Numbered from the stretch's first letter, positions 33,663-42,872 are shown. The stretch: 64,000 nt of DNA from JAGNXB01 sp964471595 (GCA_964471595.1 CAYYGN010000012.1:1-64000), one strand, 5' to 3'. Program-made: numbers and translations. The notes: a model not told the origin generated them from the letters alone.

Positions 33663-36600
33663 ATGATGTGGATGTGGGCCAGTAAACCAGTCATTTCTTC
33701 CCTCCTCCGCAGGGGCCTGTTGTGGGTATTCCTGTTTGCCGGTGGCGGGGTTTGCGCGCAGCCGGTCAATGATGCTTGTTCGGGCGCCATTTTTTTGTCG
33801 GATGTGACCAACTGGTGTTCGGATTTCGGTGCATATACCACCGTGGATGCCACGCCTTCGGGTTTGGTACCGGCGAGTTGTATGACCGGGTCCCAGCGGG
33901 ATGTCTGGTTTGCTTTTACCGCCGAGGCGACTGATGCCACCATTGTCCTGAACGGCAATTCGGGGATTGGCGCCGGGGGTACGATGTTCGATCCGCGCAT
34001 GGCGCTTTACAGCAGTTCCACCGGAGATTGTAGCGGGACACTGACCGAGCTGGAATGCGCTTTCGGCAACGGTGTCCATGTCATCGAAATCTATTTCGGA
34101 GGATTGACGATAGGCGAGACGTATTTCATCCGGGCATCGGCGTTTTCGCCCAACGGCGGCACCTTCCAGATGTGCATCAACAATTACAACGCGATCCCCG
34201 AGCCCAATGCCGATTGTCCTACCGGCGTCATCCTGTGCGACAAGTCGTCATTCAATGTGGAAGCCCTCGCCGGATTCGGCCTGATCGATGAGGATCTCGG
34301 GGCGGAGCCCTGCCTTTCTACGGAGAGCAGCTCGGTGTGGTACAAGTGGACATGCAAGGATGCCGGGACCCTGACGTTCACCCTGACCCCCAACAATCCT
34401 ACGGATGACCTTGATTTTGTGGTGTATGAATTGCCCAACGGTGTGTACGATTGCACGGACAAAATCACGGTGCGCTGTATGGCTTCCGGGGAAAATGTCG
34501 GTCAGCCGTTCCCCAACTGGGAGCCATGTACCGGTCCGACCGGCCTCAATCTGTCTTCCACGGACATCGAGGAACTACCGGGTTGCCAGGCCGGTGATGA
34601 CAATTTCATCGCCGCCCTTGACATGGAGGTGGGAAAGAGTTACGCCTTGATCATCAATAATTTCAGCAATACCGGTAATGGATTCTCGATCACCTTTGGC
34701 GGTACGGGAACCTTTGTAGGTCCGGAGGCGGAATTCATCACGCTTCCGCCCCAACCGACGTATTGTATTGCCGAACCCATCGCCTTTCAGGATATCAGTT
34801 CCTATTCGCTGGGTACCATCATCGGACAATCCTGGTTTTTCGGTCTGGATGCACAGCCGGCTACGGCTTCCGGTCCCGGACCGCATTCTGTCAAGTACGG
34901 CTCGGAGGGTACCAAAACCATCGCTTTGGTCATCGAGACGGATCAGGGATGTCAGGTAACAGCGCTGCAGGAGGTCGTGATCGAGACCTGCTGTGACGGA
35001 TTGAATGCCATGCAGATCGAGGATACGTTGTCTCATCTGGATTGCTACGGGGATTCGGACGGAACGATAGACCTTACGGTGACCAGTATAACGACGGTGG
35101 GATTCATGTGGGACAACGGTTCGTTCATGCCGGATCAAACGGGTCTGTCGGCCGGATTCTATACGGTGACAATCACGAATGAGGCCACATGCGATACGGT
35201 GCTCACCTATGAGATCACGAGTCCGCCAGAGATCCTGGGTCAGCCGCAGGTGACCATGCCCACCTGTGACGGCGGGCAGGATGGGGCTATTGTCCTCCAG
35301 ACTGCGGGAGGGGTGCCCCCGTACCTCTACGATTGGCAGGACGGGATGGGATTCGTGTCCGATCCCACCCACACCAATCTTTCGGCCGGATTGTATGTAG
35401 TGACTATCCGCGATGCCAACGATTGCGAGGTGACTTTGGCGGTGGATGTGCGCGAACTGGAGTTGGCGTTGAATCCGGCTGTGGAGGCCATTACCGAGCC
35501 GAGTTGTTACGGGGCTTCCGATGGTTCCATAGTCCTTCAGGTCATCAACGGCTTGCCACCTTATTCCTTCAATTTCAACGGAACCGGTTGGTCGTCCAAT
35601 ACCATGTACGGCGGATTGCCGGCGGGTACGTATTACGTGGAAGCGCTCGATGCCAATAATTGCCGGGGATACTTCACCTTTTCGGTAGGTCAGCCCGACT
35701 CGCTGGTGGTGACGCTGACCGGAACCGACATTTCCTGTTTCGGCTCGATGGACGGGGCCATTGCCAGTGAGGTCGAAGGGGGCACGGCCCCGTACACACA
35801 TCAATGGAGCAACGGATTTTCCGGGCCCGGCCTCACAGGGTTGGCGCCCGGTACCTACTCTGTTACGGTTACCGATGCGAGAGGATGTACGGCCACAGCG
35901 ACGATTGATTTGGCGCAACCCCCCGAGTTGTTCATTTGGGAGGAAGAGGTCGTGGATGTCCGTTGTTACGGGGAGGCAAATGGACAACTTTCCGTCTCGG
36001 CCTCCGGAGGAACGCCGGGTTTTCAGTTCAGTCTGGATGGGGGACCCTATCAGGACGAGCCGGATTTTGGGGGTCTCAAGGCGGGCATCTACACCGTTAC
36101 GGTGCGGGATGAAGCCGGGTGTACGGCGGAAAGAATGGTGACGGTCAACCAGCCACCTCCGCTCCTGGTGGATGCAGGACCGGATGTCACCATCGAATTG
36201 GGGGAGACCACTTTGTTGCAGGCCGTAGTTTCCCCGCCCTTCACGCCGGTTACCTACCTGTGGAATCCCGAAGAATCCCTGGATTGTGCGGATTGTCCGG
36301 AAGTTACTTCCTCGGCGGTCAATACGACGACATACACGGTGACTGTGGAGGATGAAGCGGGTTGCACTGCGACGGATCAGGTGACGGTCGTCGTTTTGAA
36401 GATCCGGGATATTTACATACCCAATGCCTTTTCTCCCGACTTCAACGGGATTAATGATCTATTCACCATATACGGAGGAAAGGCCGCCGAGGCCATTCTG
36501 GTTTTGCGCATTTACAATCGTTGGGGAGGTCTGGTGTACGAGGGTGAATTGTTGCCGTTGAACGATGACAGTGCAGGCTGGGACGGCACTTTCAACGGGA

Positions 36601-36698
36601 GGCCTTTGGATCCTGAAGTTTTTGCCTTCTATGCCCTAATCCGGTTCCTGGACGGAGAAGAGATCATTTACAAGGGCGACATTCAGCTCATCCGGTAA
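33663..36698 (+). CDS. Gliding-motility-type adhesin with SprB repeats, T9SS type B
   Basis: An approximately 1011-residue secreted protein. The signal peptide ends near GGGVCAQ. Two jelly-roll-like domains follow (DACSGAIFLSD... and CPTGVILCDKSSF..., about 20-350), then a PKD-like segment. Six or so SprB-type repeats of about 75 residues come next (recurring CYG.SDGSI, GG.PPY.Y.W, L.AG.Y.VTI.DA..C, about 460-880). The end is the gliding-motility C-terminal domain (IPNAFSPDFNGINDLFTI... YNRWGGLVYEG... WDGTF... GDIQLIR). It is exported by T9SS (type B) and probably mobile or fixed on the surface. Two adjacent ATGs offer the start. Confidence 0.88.
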   Translation: MMWMWASKPVISSLLRRGLLWVFLFAGGGVCAQPVNDACSGAIFLSDVTNWCSDFGAYTTVDATPSGLVPASCMTGSQRDVWFAFTAEATDATIVLNGNSGIGAGGTMFDPRMALYSSSTGDCSGTLTELECAFGNGVHVIEIYFGGLTIGETYFIRASAFSPNGGTFQMCINNYNAIPEPNADCPTGVILCDKSSFNVEALAGFGLIDEDLGAEPCLSTESSSVWYKWTCKDAGTLTFTLTPNNPTDDLDFVVYELPNGVYDCTDKITVRCMASGENVGQPFPNWEPCTGPTGLNLSSTDIEELPGCQAGDDNFIAALDMEVGKSYALIINNFSNTGNGFSITFGGTGTFVGPEAEFITLPPQPTYCIAEPIAFQDISSYSLGTIIGQSWFFGLDAQPATASGPGPHSVKYGSEGTKTIALVIETDQGCQVTALQEVVIETCCDGLNAMQIEDTLSHLDCYGDSDGTIDLTVTSITTVGFMWDNGSFMPDQTGLSAGFYTVTITNEATCDTVLTYEITSPPEILGQPQVTMPTCDGGQDGAIVLQTAGGVPPYLYDWQDGMGFVSDPTHTNLSAGLYVVTIRDANDCEVTLAVDVRELELALNPAVEAITEPSCYGASDGSIVLQVINGLPPYSFNFNGTGWSSNTMYGGLPAGTYYVEALDANNCRGYFTFSVGQPDSLVVTLTGTDISCFGSMDGAIASEVEGGTAPYTHQWSNGFSGPGLTGLAPGTYSVTVTDARGCTATATIDLAQPPELFIWEEEVVDVRCYGEANGQLSVSASGGTPGFQFSLDGGPYQDEPDFGGLKAGIYTVTVRDEAGCTAERMVTVNQPPPLLVDAGPDVTIELGETTLLQAVVSPPFTPVTYLWNPEESLDCADCPEVTSSAVNTTTYTVTVEDEAGCTATDQVTVVVLKIRDIYIPNAFSPDFNGINDLFTIYGGKAAEAILVLRIYNRWGGLVYEGELLPLNDDSAGWDGTFNGRPLDPEVFAFYALIRFLDGEEIIYKGDIQLIR

Positions 36699-38148
36699 GT
36701 TTTTTGAGGGTTTCGCGGATCCTTCTCTTTTTGTTCAGTTGCTCCAGCACCACCGGTGGTGAGGCTCTTTCGCTACAATCCGTCAGGGGGCAACGTTCAC
36801 AGGTCAATCCCACCGTCTCGGATTCCTGCAGAGAGGATTCCGGCAGGCGAAATTTTTGTTTGGCTTCGGTATTCCATCGCAAACCGATCATCCATCCGTG
36901 GTATTCGCCCTTGTGAAAAGCGGAAGCGCGTGCCATGCCCAGGCAAAGCCATGGTTCGTGGTCTTCGAAGGCCATGAAACCCATTCCTGTGGCGGGTCCG
37001 TTTTCGTTTTTCATGGCCAGCCGGGTGATCAGCCGGACCGAGAGCCATCTCCGGCAATAATGTTCGCCGGGTCTGCGGGCATATCGCCGTTTGACGCGAT
37101 GGAGGTGGAGTTCTTTATCCATGTGGAAAGTGCGGTCACGGATGTGGTAAATCAGCCGGTGGAAAAAGACCTGGTCCAGACCCCAATGGGCGGTAATGAC
37201 GTTGAAGCGTTGGAATAGAATGTCGGGACCAATCCCGTAGGTATTCAGCCAGGATGCCATCAAGGCCGGATGGAAAAGGCCGGATTCCATGGAGGCGCAG
37301 AGGCGGTCGAGGAAAGCTTTTTCGGGGATCAACAGGGCGACAGCAAAGTAGCCGGCTTTGAAATTGTGCAGTACCTGGGCAAAGGAACTAGCGCCCTGGA
37401 TGGTGGAGGCAAACGGGCGTGGCTGCAGATGGAGGAATTGGAATCCGATCTCCTTGCCGAGTTGGAAAAGGAGTTGTTCCTCTTCCAGTTGGGGATGAAG
37501 CAGGAGTTCCCGCCGTGAAGGGACATAGACGGACCGCAGATGGAGTAATTCGGGCCACTGGGCCAGCCCGTCAGGGATGAGCCGGATGCCGTAGTGGTTG
37601 ATCAGGATCCTTTTGAGTTGGGAGGTGTTGAGGGCCTCCCCGGTCAGTCCGAATTCGTTCCGGCAGGAAAGGGCAGCTTGTTCAAGATCGGGAAAGTAAT
37701 TGTTGTGGAGTTCCTGATAGGCCCGCATGGCGGTCAGAAAGAAATGGTCTTCACCCAGGGCATGATCCTGGGCGAGTTCGACCAGACTGGAGAGGAAGGC
37801 ATGGACCCTGCTGGGTGCTTCGGCCAGCAATTCGAGCAGCCGGTTGGTATCGATACCGAACAGGTCGAGGGGAAGTTCGCTGAGAAAATCCGATTGCAGC
37901 AGGGCGGCGACCGGAGCCAGGTGGGGTCCGGGATCCTCACTACTCAGCCAGGCGGGAGAACACTGCAATCCGCGAGCCAGTGCCCTGAGGCGTTCCGGTC
38001 GGGGAAACTTCTTTCCTTTTTCGATCTCGTTGAGGAAGGAGACGGAAAGGCCGGTCAGGCCAGCCAGGTCCGCGTAGGAAAGCTGTTTGGTCTGTCTCAG
38101 TTGGCGGACTTTCAGACCGAAAAGGAGGCGCTTGCCAGGTTCCTTCAC
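36688..38148 (-). CDS. XRE regulator with degenerate ImmA/IrrE and DUF2083 domains
   Basis: A 486-residue protein with an XRE helix-turn-helix (KVRQLRQTKQLSYADLAGLTGLSVSFLNEIEKGKKFPRPERL). A peptidase-like middle part follows in which the expected HExxH zinc site reads LGKEIGFQFL, so catalysis is not expected. The C-terminal DUF2083-like region has four Cys in CERCPLTDCSERASPP. This layout is that of the short-chain-acyl-CoA-responsive RamB/ScfR group, so metabolite sensing is inferred. The GTG at 38148 is favoured because TATTTTCG lies 4 bases upstream; a TTG at 38172 is the alternative. It overlaps the adhesin tail by 11 bases. Confidence 0.82.
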   Translation of the reverse strand: MKEPGKRLLFGLKVRQLRQTKQLSYADLAGLTGLSVSFLNEIEKGKKFPRPERLRALARGLQCSPAWLSSEDPGPHLAPVAALLQSDFLSELPLDLFGIDTNRLLELLAEAPSRVHAFLSSLVELAQDHALGEDHFFLTAMRAYQELHNNYFPDLEQAALSCRNEFGLTGEALNTSQLKRILINHYGIRLIPDGLAQWPELLHLRSVYVPSRRELLLHPQLEEEQLLFQLGKEIGFQFLHLQPRPFASTIQGASSFAQVLHNFKAGYFAVALLIPEKAFLDRLCASMESGLFHPALMASWLNTYGIGPDILFQRFNVITAHWGLDQVFFHRLIYHIRDRTFHMDKELHLHRVKRRYARRPGEHYCRRWLSVRLITRLAMKNENGPATGMGFMAFEDHEPWLCLGMARASAFHKGEYHGWMIGLRWNTEAKQKFRLPESSLQESETVGLTCERCPLTDCSERASPPVVLEQLNKKRRIRETLKKLTG

Positions 38149-38152
38149 CTGG

Positions 38153-38160
38153 CGAAAATA
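38153..38160 (-). promoter_or_regulatory. Degenerate -7 element before XRE regulator
   Basis: TATTTTCG on the minus strand (seven of eight TAnnTTTG positions) ends 4 bases before the GTG at 38148, the same spacing as other predicted leaderless genes here. Confidence 0.3.
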
Positions 38161-38237
38161 CAATGTGGCCAACCTTTCCGGGGGCTGTTCAGTGCCGGCC
38201 GGGACTGCGGGAGATGAAAGAGCAAGGAATCAAGGCC

Positions 38238-38870
38238 TCAGAATTCGTAGCGGAAGATGGGATCGAGGTCTTCGAGCTGTCGGATTTTGCATTCCAGGTC
38301 TTTGATCCTGCCGGAGTCCAGGCCATAGACCCATCCGTGGATCTGGAGGGGGCGTTCCTGCCAGGCTTTCTGGACAATGGAGGTTTTGGCCAGGTTGTGT
38401 ACCTGTTCGATGACGTTCAATTCGACCAGTCGTTTGGCTCTGGCATCCGTATCGGAGATGGCTTCGAGTTCATCGACATACTTCTGATAAACCTCCTTGA
38501 TGTTGCGGACCCATTTGTTGACCAGGCCGAGATGGGAGTGGCTCATGGCAGCGAGGACACCTCCGCAGCCGTAGTGGCCGCACACGATGATGTGTTTGAC
38601 CTTGAGTACTTCTACGGAATACTGAAGGACCGACATGAAATTGAGGTCGGTGTGGACCACGACGTTGGCAATATTGCGGTGGACAAATATTTCTCCGGGA
38701 TCGGTATTCGTGATCTCGTTGGCCGGTACGCGACTGTCCGAGCAGCCAACCCAGAGGAATTCCGGTTTTTGTTGTTTGGACAGGCGTGTGAAGAAGTCGG
38801 GATCCAGGGCGAGCCGTTCGGCGATGAACGTTTCGTTTCCTTTCAGCAGGCGTTGGTAGGAGGCTTCCAT
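38238..38870 (-). CDS. can: Beta-class carbonic anhydrase
   Basis: A 210-residue enzyme interconverting CO2 and bicarbonate. The zinc ligands are Cys43, His99 and Cys102 (GCSDSRVP and CGHYGCGGV), and the Asp45-Arg47 catalytic dyad is intact. The body matches beta-CA (EIFVHRNIANVV, SVLQYSVEVLKVKHIIV, HGWVYGLDSGRIKDL). No signal peptide, so it is cytoplasmic. It lies 89 bases upstream of the XRE regulator in the same direction and is divergent from rnhB. Bicarbonate made here could feed the sAC-like cyclase elsewhere in the window, but this is speculation. Confidence 0.95.
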   Translation of the reverse strand: MEASYQRLLKGNETFIAERLALDPDFFTRLSKQQKPEFLWVGCSDSRVPANEITNTDPGEIFVHRNIANVVVHTDLNFMSVLQYSVEVLKVKHIIVCGHYGCGGVLAAMSHSHLGLVNKWVRNIKEVYQKYVDELEAISDTDARAKRLVELNVIEQVHNLAKTSIVQKAWQERPLQIHGWVYGLDSGRIKDLECKIRQLEDLDPIFRYEF

Positions 38871-38969
38871 AATGGTTGGGGCTGTTAGGACAAAATAACG
38901 CTGTGCCTACGTGCAGGGATGTGGGAAGGACCACAATCTAACCCCATTCTAATCTGGGAGGGGGATTTT

Positions 38970-38977
38970 TATCTTTG
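38970..38977 (+). promoter_or_regulatory. -7 promoter element abutting rnhB
   Basis: TATCTTTG, an exact TAnnTTTG match, ends 4 bases before the GTG at 38982. The start of rnhB would be at or within a few bases of the mRNA end. Confidence 0.55.
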
Positions 38978-38981
38978 CCAG

Positions 38982-39611
38982 GTGACACTCAGGGCCTATT
39001 ACCGCAAAGGATGTACGGAAGCGGGTTGTGATGAAGCTGGACGGGGATGCCTGGCCGGTCCGGTTGTCGCTGCGGCCGTGATCCTGGACCCGGGGTGGAA
39101 TCATCGCTGGCTCCACGATTCCAAGCAATTGACGGCCCGCCAAAGGGAGGTGGTTGCCTCGGCAATCCGGTCCGAGGCGATTGCCTGGGCGGTGGCGGAA
39201 AGCAGTCCGGAAGAAATCGATCGCTTGAACATATTGCAGGCCTCCCTGCTGGCCATGCACCGTGCCATTGAGGGATTGGGAACGTCGGCCGAACTGCTGC
39301 TGATTGATGGAAACCGATTCCGTCCTTACCTTGGGTTACCCCATGTTTGTGTAGTCGGCGGGGACGCCAAATTCAGATCGATTGCGGCGGCTTCCATTCT
39401 GGCCAAAACGGCGAGGGATGCCAAGATGGTCGCCTGGCATGCCCGATATCCCGAATATGGCTGGTTGGACAACAAAGGATACCCGACGATATTTCACCGG
39501 CAGGCCCTGGCTCAATACGGACCCACCCCCTTGCACAGGACGTCATTCCGTTGGCGACCTATAGAGATAGAAACTTCCGAAGGGCAAAGCCGGCATCACA
39601 CCCCCATGTAA
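38982..39611 (+). CDS. rnhB: Ribonuclease HII
   Basis: A 209-residue enzyme that removes ribonucleotides from DNA-RNA hybrids. The catalytic cluster is intact: Asp17 and Glu18 in GCDEAGRGCLAGPV, Asp109 in LLIDGNRF, and Asp146 in SILAKTARDAKM. The conserved LHDSKQLTARQRE and GWLDNKGYPTIFHRQAL are present. The GTG start (VTLRAYYRKGC) is chosen by family alignment and by the -7 element 4 bases before it. It heads a forward run of seven closely spaced or overlapping genes. Confidence 0.94.
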   Translation: MTLRAYYRKGCTEAGCDEAGRGCLAGPVVAAAVILDPGWNHRWLHDSKQLTARQREVVASAIRSEAIAWAVAESSPEEIDRLNILQASLLAMHRAIEGLGTSAELLLIDGNRFRPYLGLPHVCVVGGDAKFRSIAAASILAKTARDAKMVAWHARYPEYGWLDNKGYPTIFHRQALAQYGPTPLHRTSFRWRPIEIETSEGQSRHHTPM

Positions 39612-39618
39612 TAGGACC

Positions 39619-40146
39619 ATGCATTATCCAAGTCTCCCATTGAACCTTGTGTCGGCCTCCGTGCTGGATGAATTAGGGCAAGTCATCGGTCAGCTCGACG
39701 ACATGACCTACCGGAGTCCATTGGACATCCTGCAGGGAAGCAGCATTGGTCAGCATGTCCGGCACATCCTGGAATTTTATCAGTGTTTGCTGGACCAGGC
39801 AGAAGGAGGATGTATCAGTTATGGGTGCCGGGTCAGGGATACGGAGATCGAGACGGACCCGCACAAGGCCATCCGGATGGCCCGATACCTGGCCGGACGT
39901 CTGGAAGAGGTGCCGGCCGATTTTTCGCTGACGCTAGCGTCGGACGAATTGGAGGAGGGCAAGGGGCCACTCCATTTTGCCTCATCCTTGTACCGGGAAT
40001 TGTATTATTGCCTGGAGCATGCCATCCATCACAAAGCCATATTGCGCATAGGTATTGCGCGGGTGCGACCGGATATTGAGCTGCCGGCCCATTTCGGCAT
40101 AGCTCCATCCACATTGCGTTACAGAAAGCAGACATGTGTACGGTAA
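39619..40146 (+). CDS. DinB-like four-helix protein
   Basis: A 175-residue helical protein with the DinB/YfiT-like histidine pattern HVRHILEFYQCLL near residue 47 and LEHAIHHKAILRIG near 135, which can form a three-His metal site. Family members include thiol transferases and stress-induced proteins; the exact role is unknown. It starts 7 bases after rnhB, and its end overlaps the next gene by 13 bases. Confidence 0.8.
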   Translation: MHYPSLPLNLVSASVLDELGQVIGQLDDMTYRSPLDILQGSSIGQHVRHILEFYQCLLDQAEGGCISYGCRVRDTEIETDPHKAIRMARYLAGRLEEVPADFSLTLASDELEEGKGPLHFASSLYRELYYCLEHAIHHKAILRIGIARVRPDIELPAHFGIAPSTLRYRKQTCVR

Positions 40147-40841
40147 CCTGGGTCCCGGATGGAAAGGGAGGGGCCATTCTCACTTCCAACAGGGATGAGG
40201 CGCCGCACCGTTCGGCGGTAAAGGTGGAAAAGCGACCAACGGCGGGCGGGGAACGCCTGCTGTTTCCGGTGGATGAAGGCGCGGGGGGTACCTGGATCTG
40301 TGTTTCCGACCGTATGCGGGCGGTGTGTTTGTTGAACGGCGCCAAACGGCGACACCGGCACCGGCCGCCCTACCGGCGCAGCCGGGGGCTTGTGGTGTTG
40401 GATGCCTTTGAATTTCCGGATTTCGACACGTTTGTCCGGCAGGTGGACCTGAAGGGCATAGAGCCATTTACCATGGTACTTGCAGAGGGGGACCAGGCGT
40501 CCGTTTTATGGTGGAACGGCAGGGCCAAGGACATCGAAGCCGTGCCCGGGCACAAGCCCGCCATTTGGGCATCCTCCACATTGTATCCCTATCCGGTCCG
40601 TCAACGGAGGCTGAGGTGGTTCCGGCAGTTTCTCACGGAACACCCGAGCCCGGGCATGGAAGAAATCCTGGATTTTCACCTTACGGACAATGGGGACCGG
40701 GTGCATGGTCTTGTCATCAATAGGGATGAAAGGGTCAAAACCGTCAGCGTCACTTCGGCACGGCTGGGGGCCGGGACGGGCTTGTGGCAACACCATGATT
40801 TGGTGCGTGATCAAATCCACCGGTATGATTTGGGTGCGTGA
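40134..40841 (+). CDS. NRDE family (TANGO2-like) protein
   Basis: A 235-residue protein beginning MCTVTWVPDGKGGAILTSNRDEAPHR. The N-terminal Met-Cys plus NRDE motif is the hallmark of the Ntn-hydrolase-like NRDE/TANGO2 family, in which Cys2 becomes the N-terminal residue. GAGGTWICVSDRMRAVCLLNG and WASSTLYPYPVRQRRLRWF fit the rest. TANGO2 relatives have been tied to haem and acyl-CoA/lipid handling. Here the gene lies in the same run as two di-haem proteins, which makes a haem link worth testing. It overlaps both its neighbours. Confidence 0.88.
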   Translation: MCTVTWVPDGKGGAILTSNRDEAPHRSAVKVEKRPTAGGERLLFPVDEGAGGTWICVSDRMRAVCLLNGAKRRHRHRPPYRRSRGLVVLDAFEFPDFDTFVRQVDLKGIEPFTMVLAEGDQASVLWWNGRAKDIEAVPGHKPAIWASSTLYPYPVRQRRLRWFRQFLTEHPSPGMEEILDFHLTDNGDRVHGLVINRDERVKTVSVTSARLGAGTGLWQHHDLVRDQIHRYDLGA

Positions 40842-41919
40842 CTTGTGGATCCGGTGGTCAAGGTGGGAATTCTGGCCTGCCTGGCTGTTTCATTTGCCGG
40901 CTGCCGGGCTTTGGTGCTGGTATGCCATCCGGTCCGGCCATCCGTTGTTTTTTACCCGTGTCAACCCTGCCATCCCATTGGGGGGGCTGCTGGGGGAATC
41001 AAAGTGGGAGATCATGCAGGGTTTTCCGGAAAATCTTTGGCCTCGGTCGCTGTATGTACCCCCGGATGGCACCGACCGGTGGCTCCGCTTGCAAGAGATC
41101 CGGAAAGGGGGTTGGACCTTCCCCCTTGTCGTCAAACCCGATATCGGGGAGCGCGGATATCTGGTCCGGCGGTGTGCATCGGAGCGGGATCTTTTGCGCA
41201 TTTTGGCCAGTTATCCAACCGTGGGATTCATTCTGCAGGAATATGTCGAATTTCCGGAGGAGTACAGTGTCATGTACCACCGTTTTCCGGGCCAGACCAG
41301 GGGGCAGATCACCTCACTTTGCCGTAAGGGATTTCTGCGCGTCACGGGAGATGGCCGGAGAACGGTGGCGGAATTGCTGGCAGAGGAATTCCGGGGCCGC
41401 CGGCAAGTGGACCGTTTGATCAGGGAAGAGCCGGCACTTATGGCCTATGTCCCCGAACAGGGAGAAGTGGTTTGTCCTGAGCCGATCGGAAACCATTGCC
41501 GGGGCACGGTTTTTCTCGATGCCGGTCATGAGGTGTCCGAGGCCCTGACAGCGTTCTTTGACGACATCAGTAACCGGTCCCAGGGGTTCTATTACGGCCG
41601 GTTTGACCTGCGCTGCCGGTCCCTGGAGGCCATGATCCATAAGCAACAATTCCGGTTGCTGGAATACAACGGTGTTTCTGCCGAGCCGGCCCATATTTAC
41701 CATCCCGGACGCTCGGTCTGGAGGGCGTACAGGGATGTGGCGCGGCATTGGGGGATCGTATACCGGCTCTCACGCGCATTGAAAATGGAGGGGGTGCCTG
41801 CCGCTGCGGGGAAAACCCTTTGGACCAATTTTAGCCTGTGGTGGAATCATAAAAACACAATACCCTCGCGGATGCCAGTAGAAAAAGCCTTAAATTTGGG
41901 TCACATATCTGAATCATGA
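40825..41919 (+). CDS. ATP-grasp ligase-like protein
   Basis: A 364-residue protein with an amphipathic Trp-rich N-terminus (WIRWSRWEFWPAWLFHLPAAG), then an ATP-grasp core. PLVVKPDIGERGYLVRR has the ATP-binding Lys, ILQEYVEFPEEYSVMY the adenine-contacting strand, and GRFDLRCRSLE... FRLLEYNGVSAEP the metal-binding acidic residues. It resembles D-Ala-D-Ala ligase/RimK-type carboxylate-amine ligases, but the substrate is unknown. The start ATG at 40825 overlaps the NRDE gene by 17 bases; a GTG at 40834 is possible. Its stop overlaps the MbnP-like start by 4 bases (ATGA). Confidence 0.82.
   Translation: MIWVRDLWIRWSRWEFWPAWLFHLPAAGLWCWYAIRSGHPLFFTRVNPAIPLGGLLGESKWEIMQGFPENLWPRSLYVPPDGTDRWLRLQEIRKGGWTFPLVVKPDIGERGYLVRRCASERDLLRILASYPTVGFILQEYVEFPEEYSVMYHRFPGQTRGQITSLCRKGFLRVTGDGRRTVAELLAEEFRGRRQVDRLIREEPALMAYVPEQGEVVCPEPIGNHCRGTVFLDAGHEVSEALTAFFDDISNRSQGFYYGRFDLRCRSLEAMIHKQQFRLLEYNGVSAEPAHIYHPGRSVWRAYRDVARHWGIVYRLSRALKMEGVPAAAGKTLWTNFSLWWNHKNTIPSRMPVEKALNLGHISES
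41891..41898 (+). promoter_or_regulatory. -7 promoter element inside ATP-grasp gene, for MbnP-like operon
   Basis: TAAATTTG, an exact TAnnTTTG match, lies 17 bases before the MbnP-like ATG. The three metalloprotein genes could thus be transcribed separately from the upstream run. Confidence 0.45.
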
Positions 41920-42869
41920 AGTACTTGTATCTACCGTTGCTTTTTACCCCTTTCCTACTTGCCGGCCAAAAGCAGGTCCTGGTGAAGATCGACCAGAAGG
42001 TCAATGAATCGGCATTCAAACTGCATGTTGCTTATGAGGATGATGGTGGTGTCGTCTATGAACCACGTCGATTGGAATACTATGTTTCCCACCCGGTGAT
42101 TGTGCATGACGGGGGTCAACGCACGGCGCCCAAGCGGGTGTATTTCCTTGTGGACGGAGGTACGGAAACCGTCCTGGACCTCGGTGAAATGGATGTAGAG
42201 GTCATTGAAGGGATCGAATTTTCCATTGGGGTGGATTCGGCGAGTAACCATCTCGATCCGGCCAATTACCCGGAGGATCATCCACTGGCCTATCAGGACC
42301 CTTCCATGCACTGGGGGTGGGTGAGCGGATACCGGTTTGTCGCGTACGAAGGAAAATGCGGGGAAGGGTTGTTGCACACCTTCGAGATCCACAGCATTGG
42401 CGACGAATTGTACAAAACGGTCCAACTGGCGACTGGCGCCGAAGTGTCGGAGGATACCCTCATCATTCCCCTGGTGGCCGATTATGGTCGTCTGTTGGAA
42501 GACATAAATATTGACGGAGGTCTTTATGCCCATGGCAATCTCGGTGCGGCAACACAAATCATGGTCAACTTCGAGACCCTGGTGTTTTCCGCTCCGCTGG
42601 TTTCTGCCATTCATGATGCCGATGATGTTGCCGGGGTGCGCGTGGTGCCCAATCCTTCCGGCACCAACGCCACCCTGGAATGGATTGCAGCGCAAACCGG
42701 TGGCTGGGTGGATATCCACGATGCGGCCGGTAATTTGGTGGCCTTTCTCCGGCCCGGTCCGGGGATGTCCACGATGGCTTTGCAAGCGCCCGTGCCCGGT
42801 TTGTATATCGTACGGATCGGCATGGCCGATGGAAGCGTGGCGGTCAGGAAATGGGTGGTCCGCCCCTGA
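41916..42869 (+). CDS. MbnP-like protein with T9SS sorting domain
   Basis: A 317-residue protein with a signal peptide ending near FLLAG. Residues about 20-235 match the MbnP domain: FKLHVAYEDDGGVVYEPRRLEYYVSHPVI, HLDPANYPEDHPLAYQDPSMHWGWVSGYRFVAYEG (Trp133 and Trp135) and HTFEIHSIGDELYKTV. In methanotrophs MbnP binds copper, and its di-haem partner MbnH converts a Trp to kynurenine. The last about 75 residues (VRVVPNPSG... to VAVRKWVVRP) are a T9SS type A tail, so the protein should go to the cell surface. Two di-haem genes follow at once. Motif identity is seen; metal binding and modification are inferred. Confidence 0.85.
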   Translation: MKYLYLPLLFTPFLLAGQKQVLVKIDQKVNESAFKLHVAYEDDGGVVYEPRRLEYYVSHPVIVHDGGQRTAPKRVYFLVDGGTETVLDLGEMDVEVIEGIEFSIGVDSASNHLDPANYPEDHPLAYQDPSMHWGWVSGYRFVAYEGKCGEGLLHTFEIHSIGDELYKTVQLATGAEVSEDTLIIPLVADYGRLLEDINIDGGLYAHGNLGAATQIMVNFETLVFSAPLVSAIHDADDVAGVRVVPNPSGTNATLEWIAAQTGGWVDIHDAAGNLVAFLRPGPGMSTMALQAPVPGLYIVRIGMADGSVAVRKWVVRP

Positions 42870-42872
42870 GCC

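Noticed and set aside
34575..35987. A 470-codon minus-strand frame inside the SprB-like adhesin
   Set aside because: It is opposite a clearly repetitive adhesin; its own apparent repeats are the reflection of the SprB repeats.
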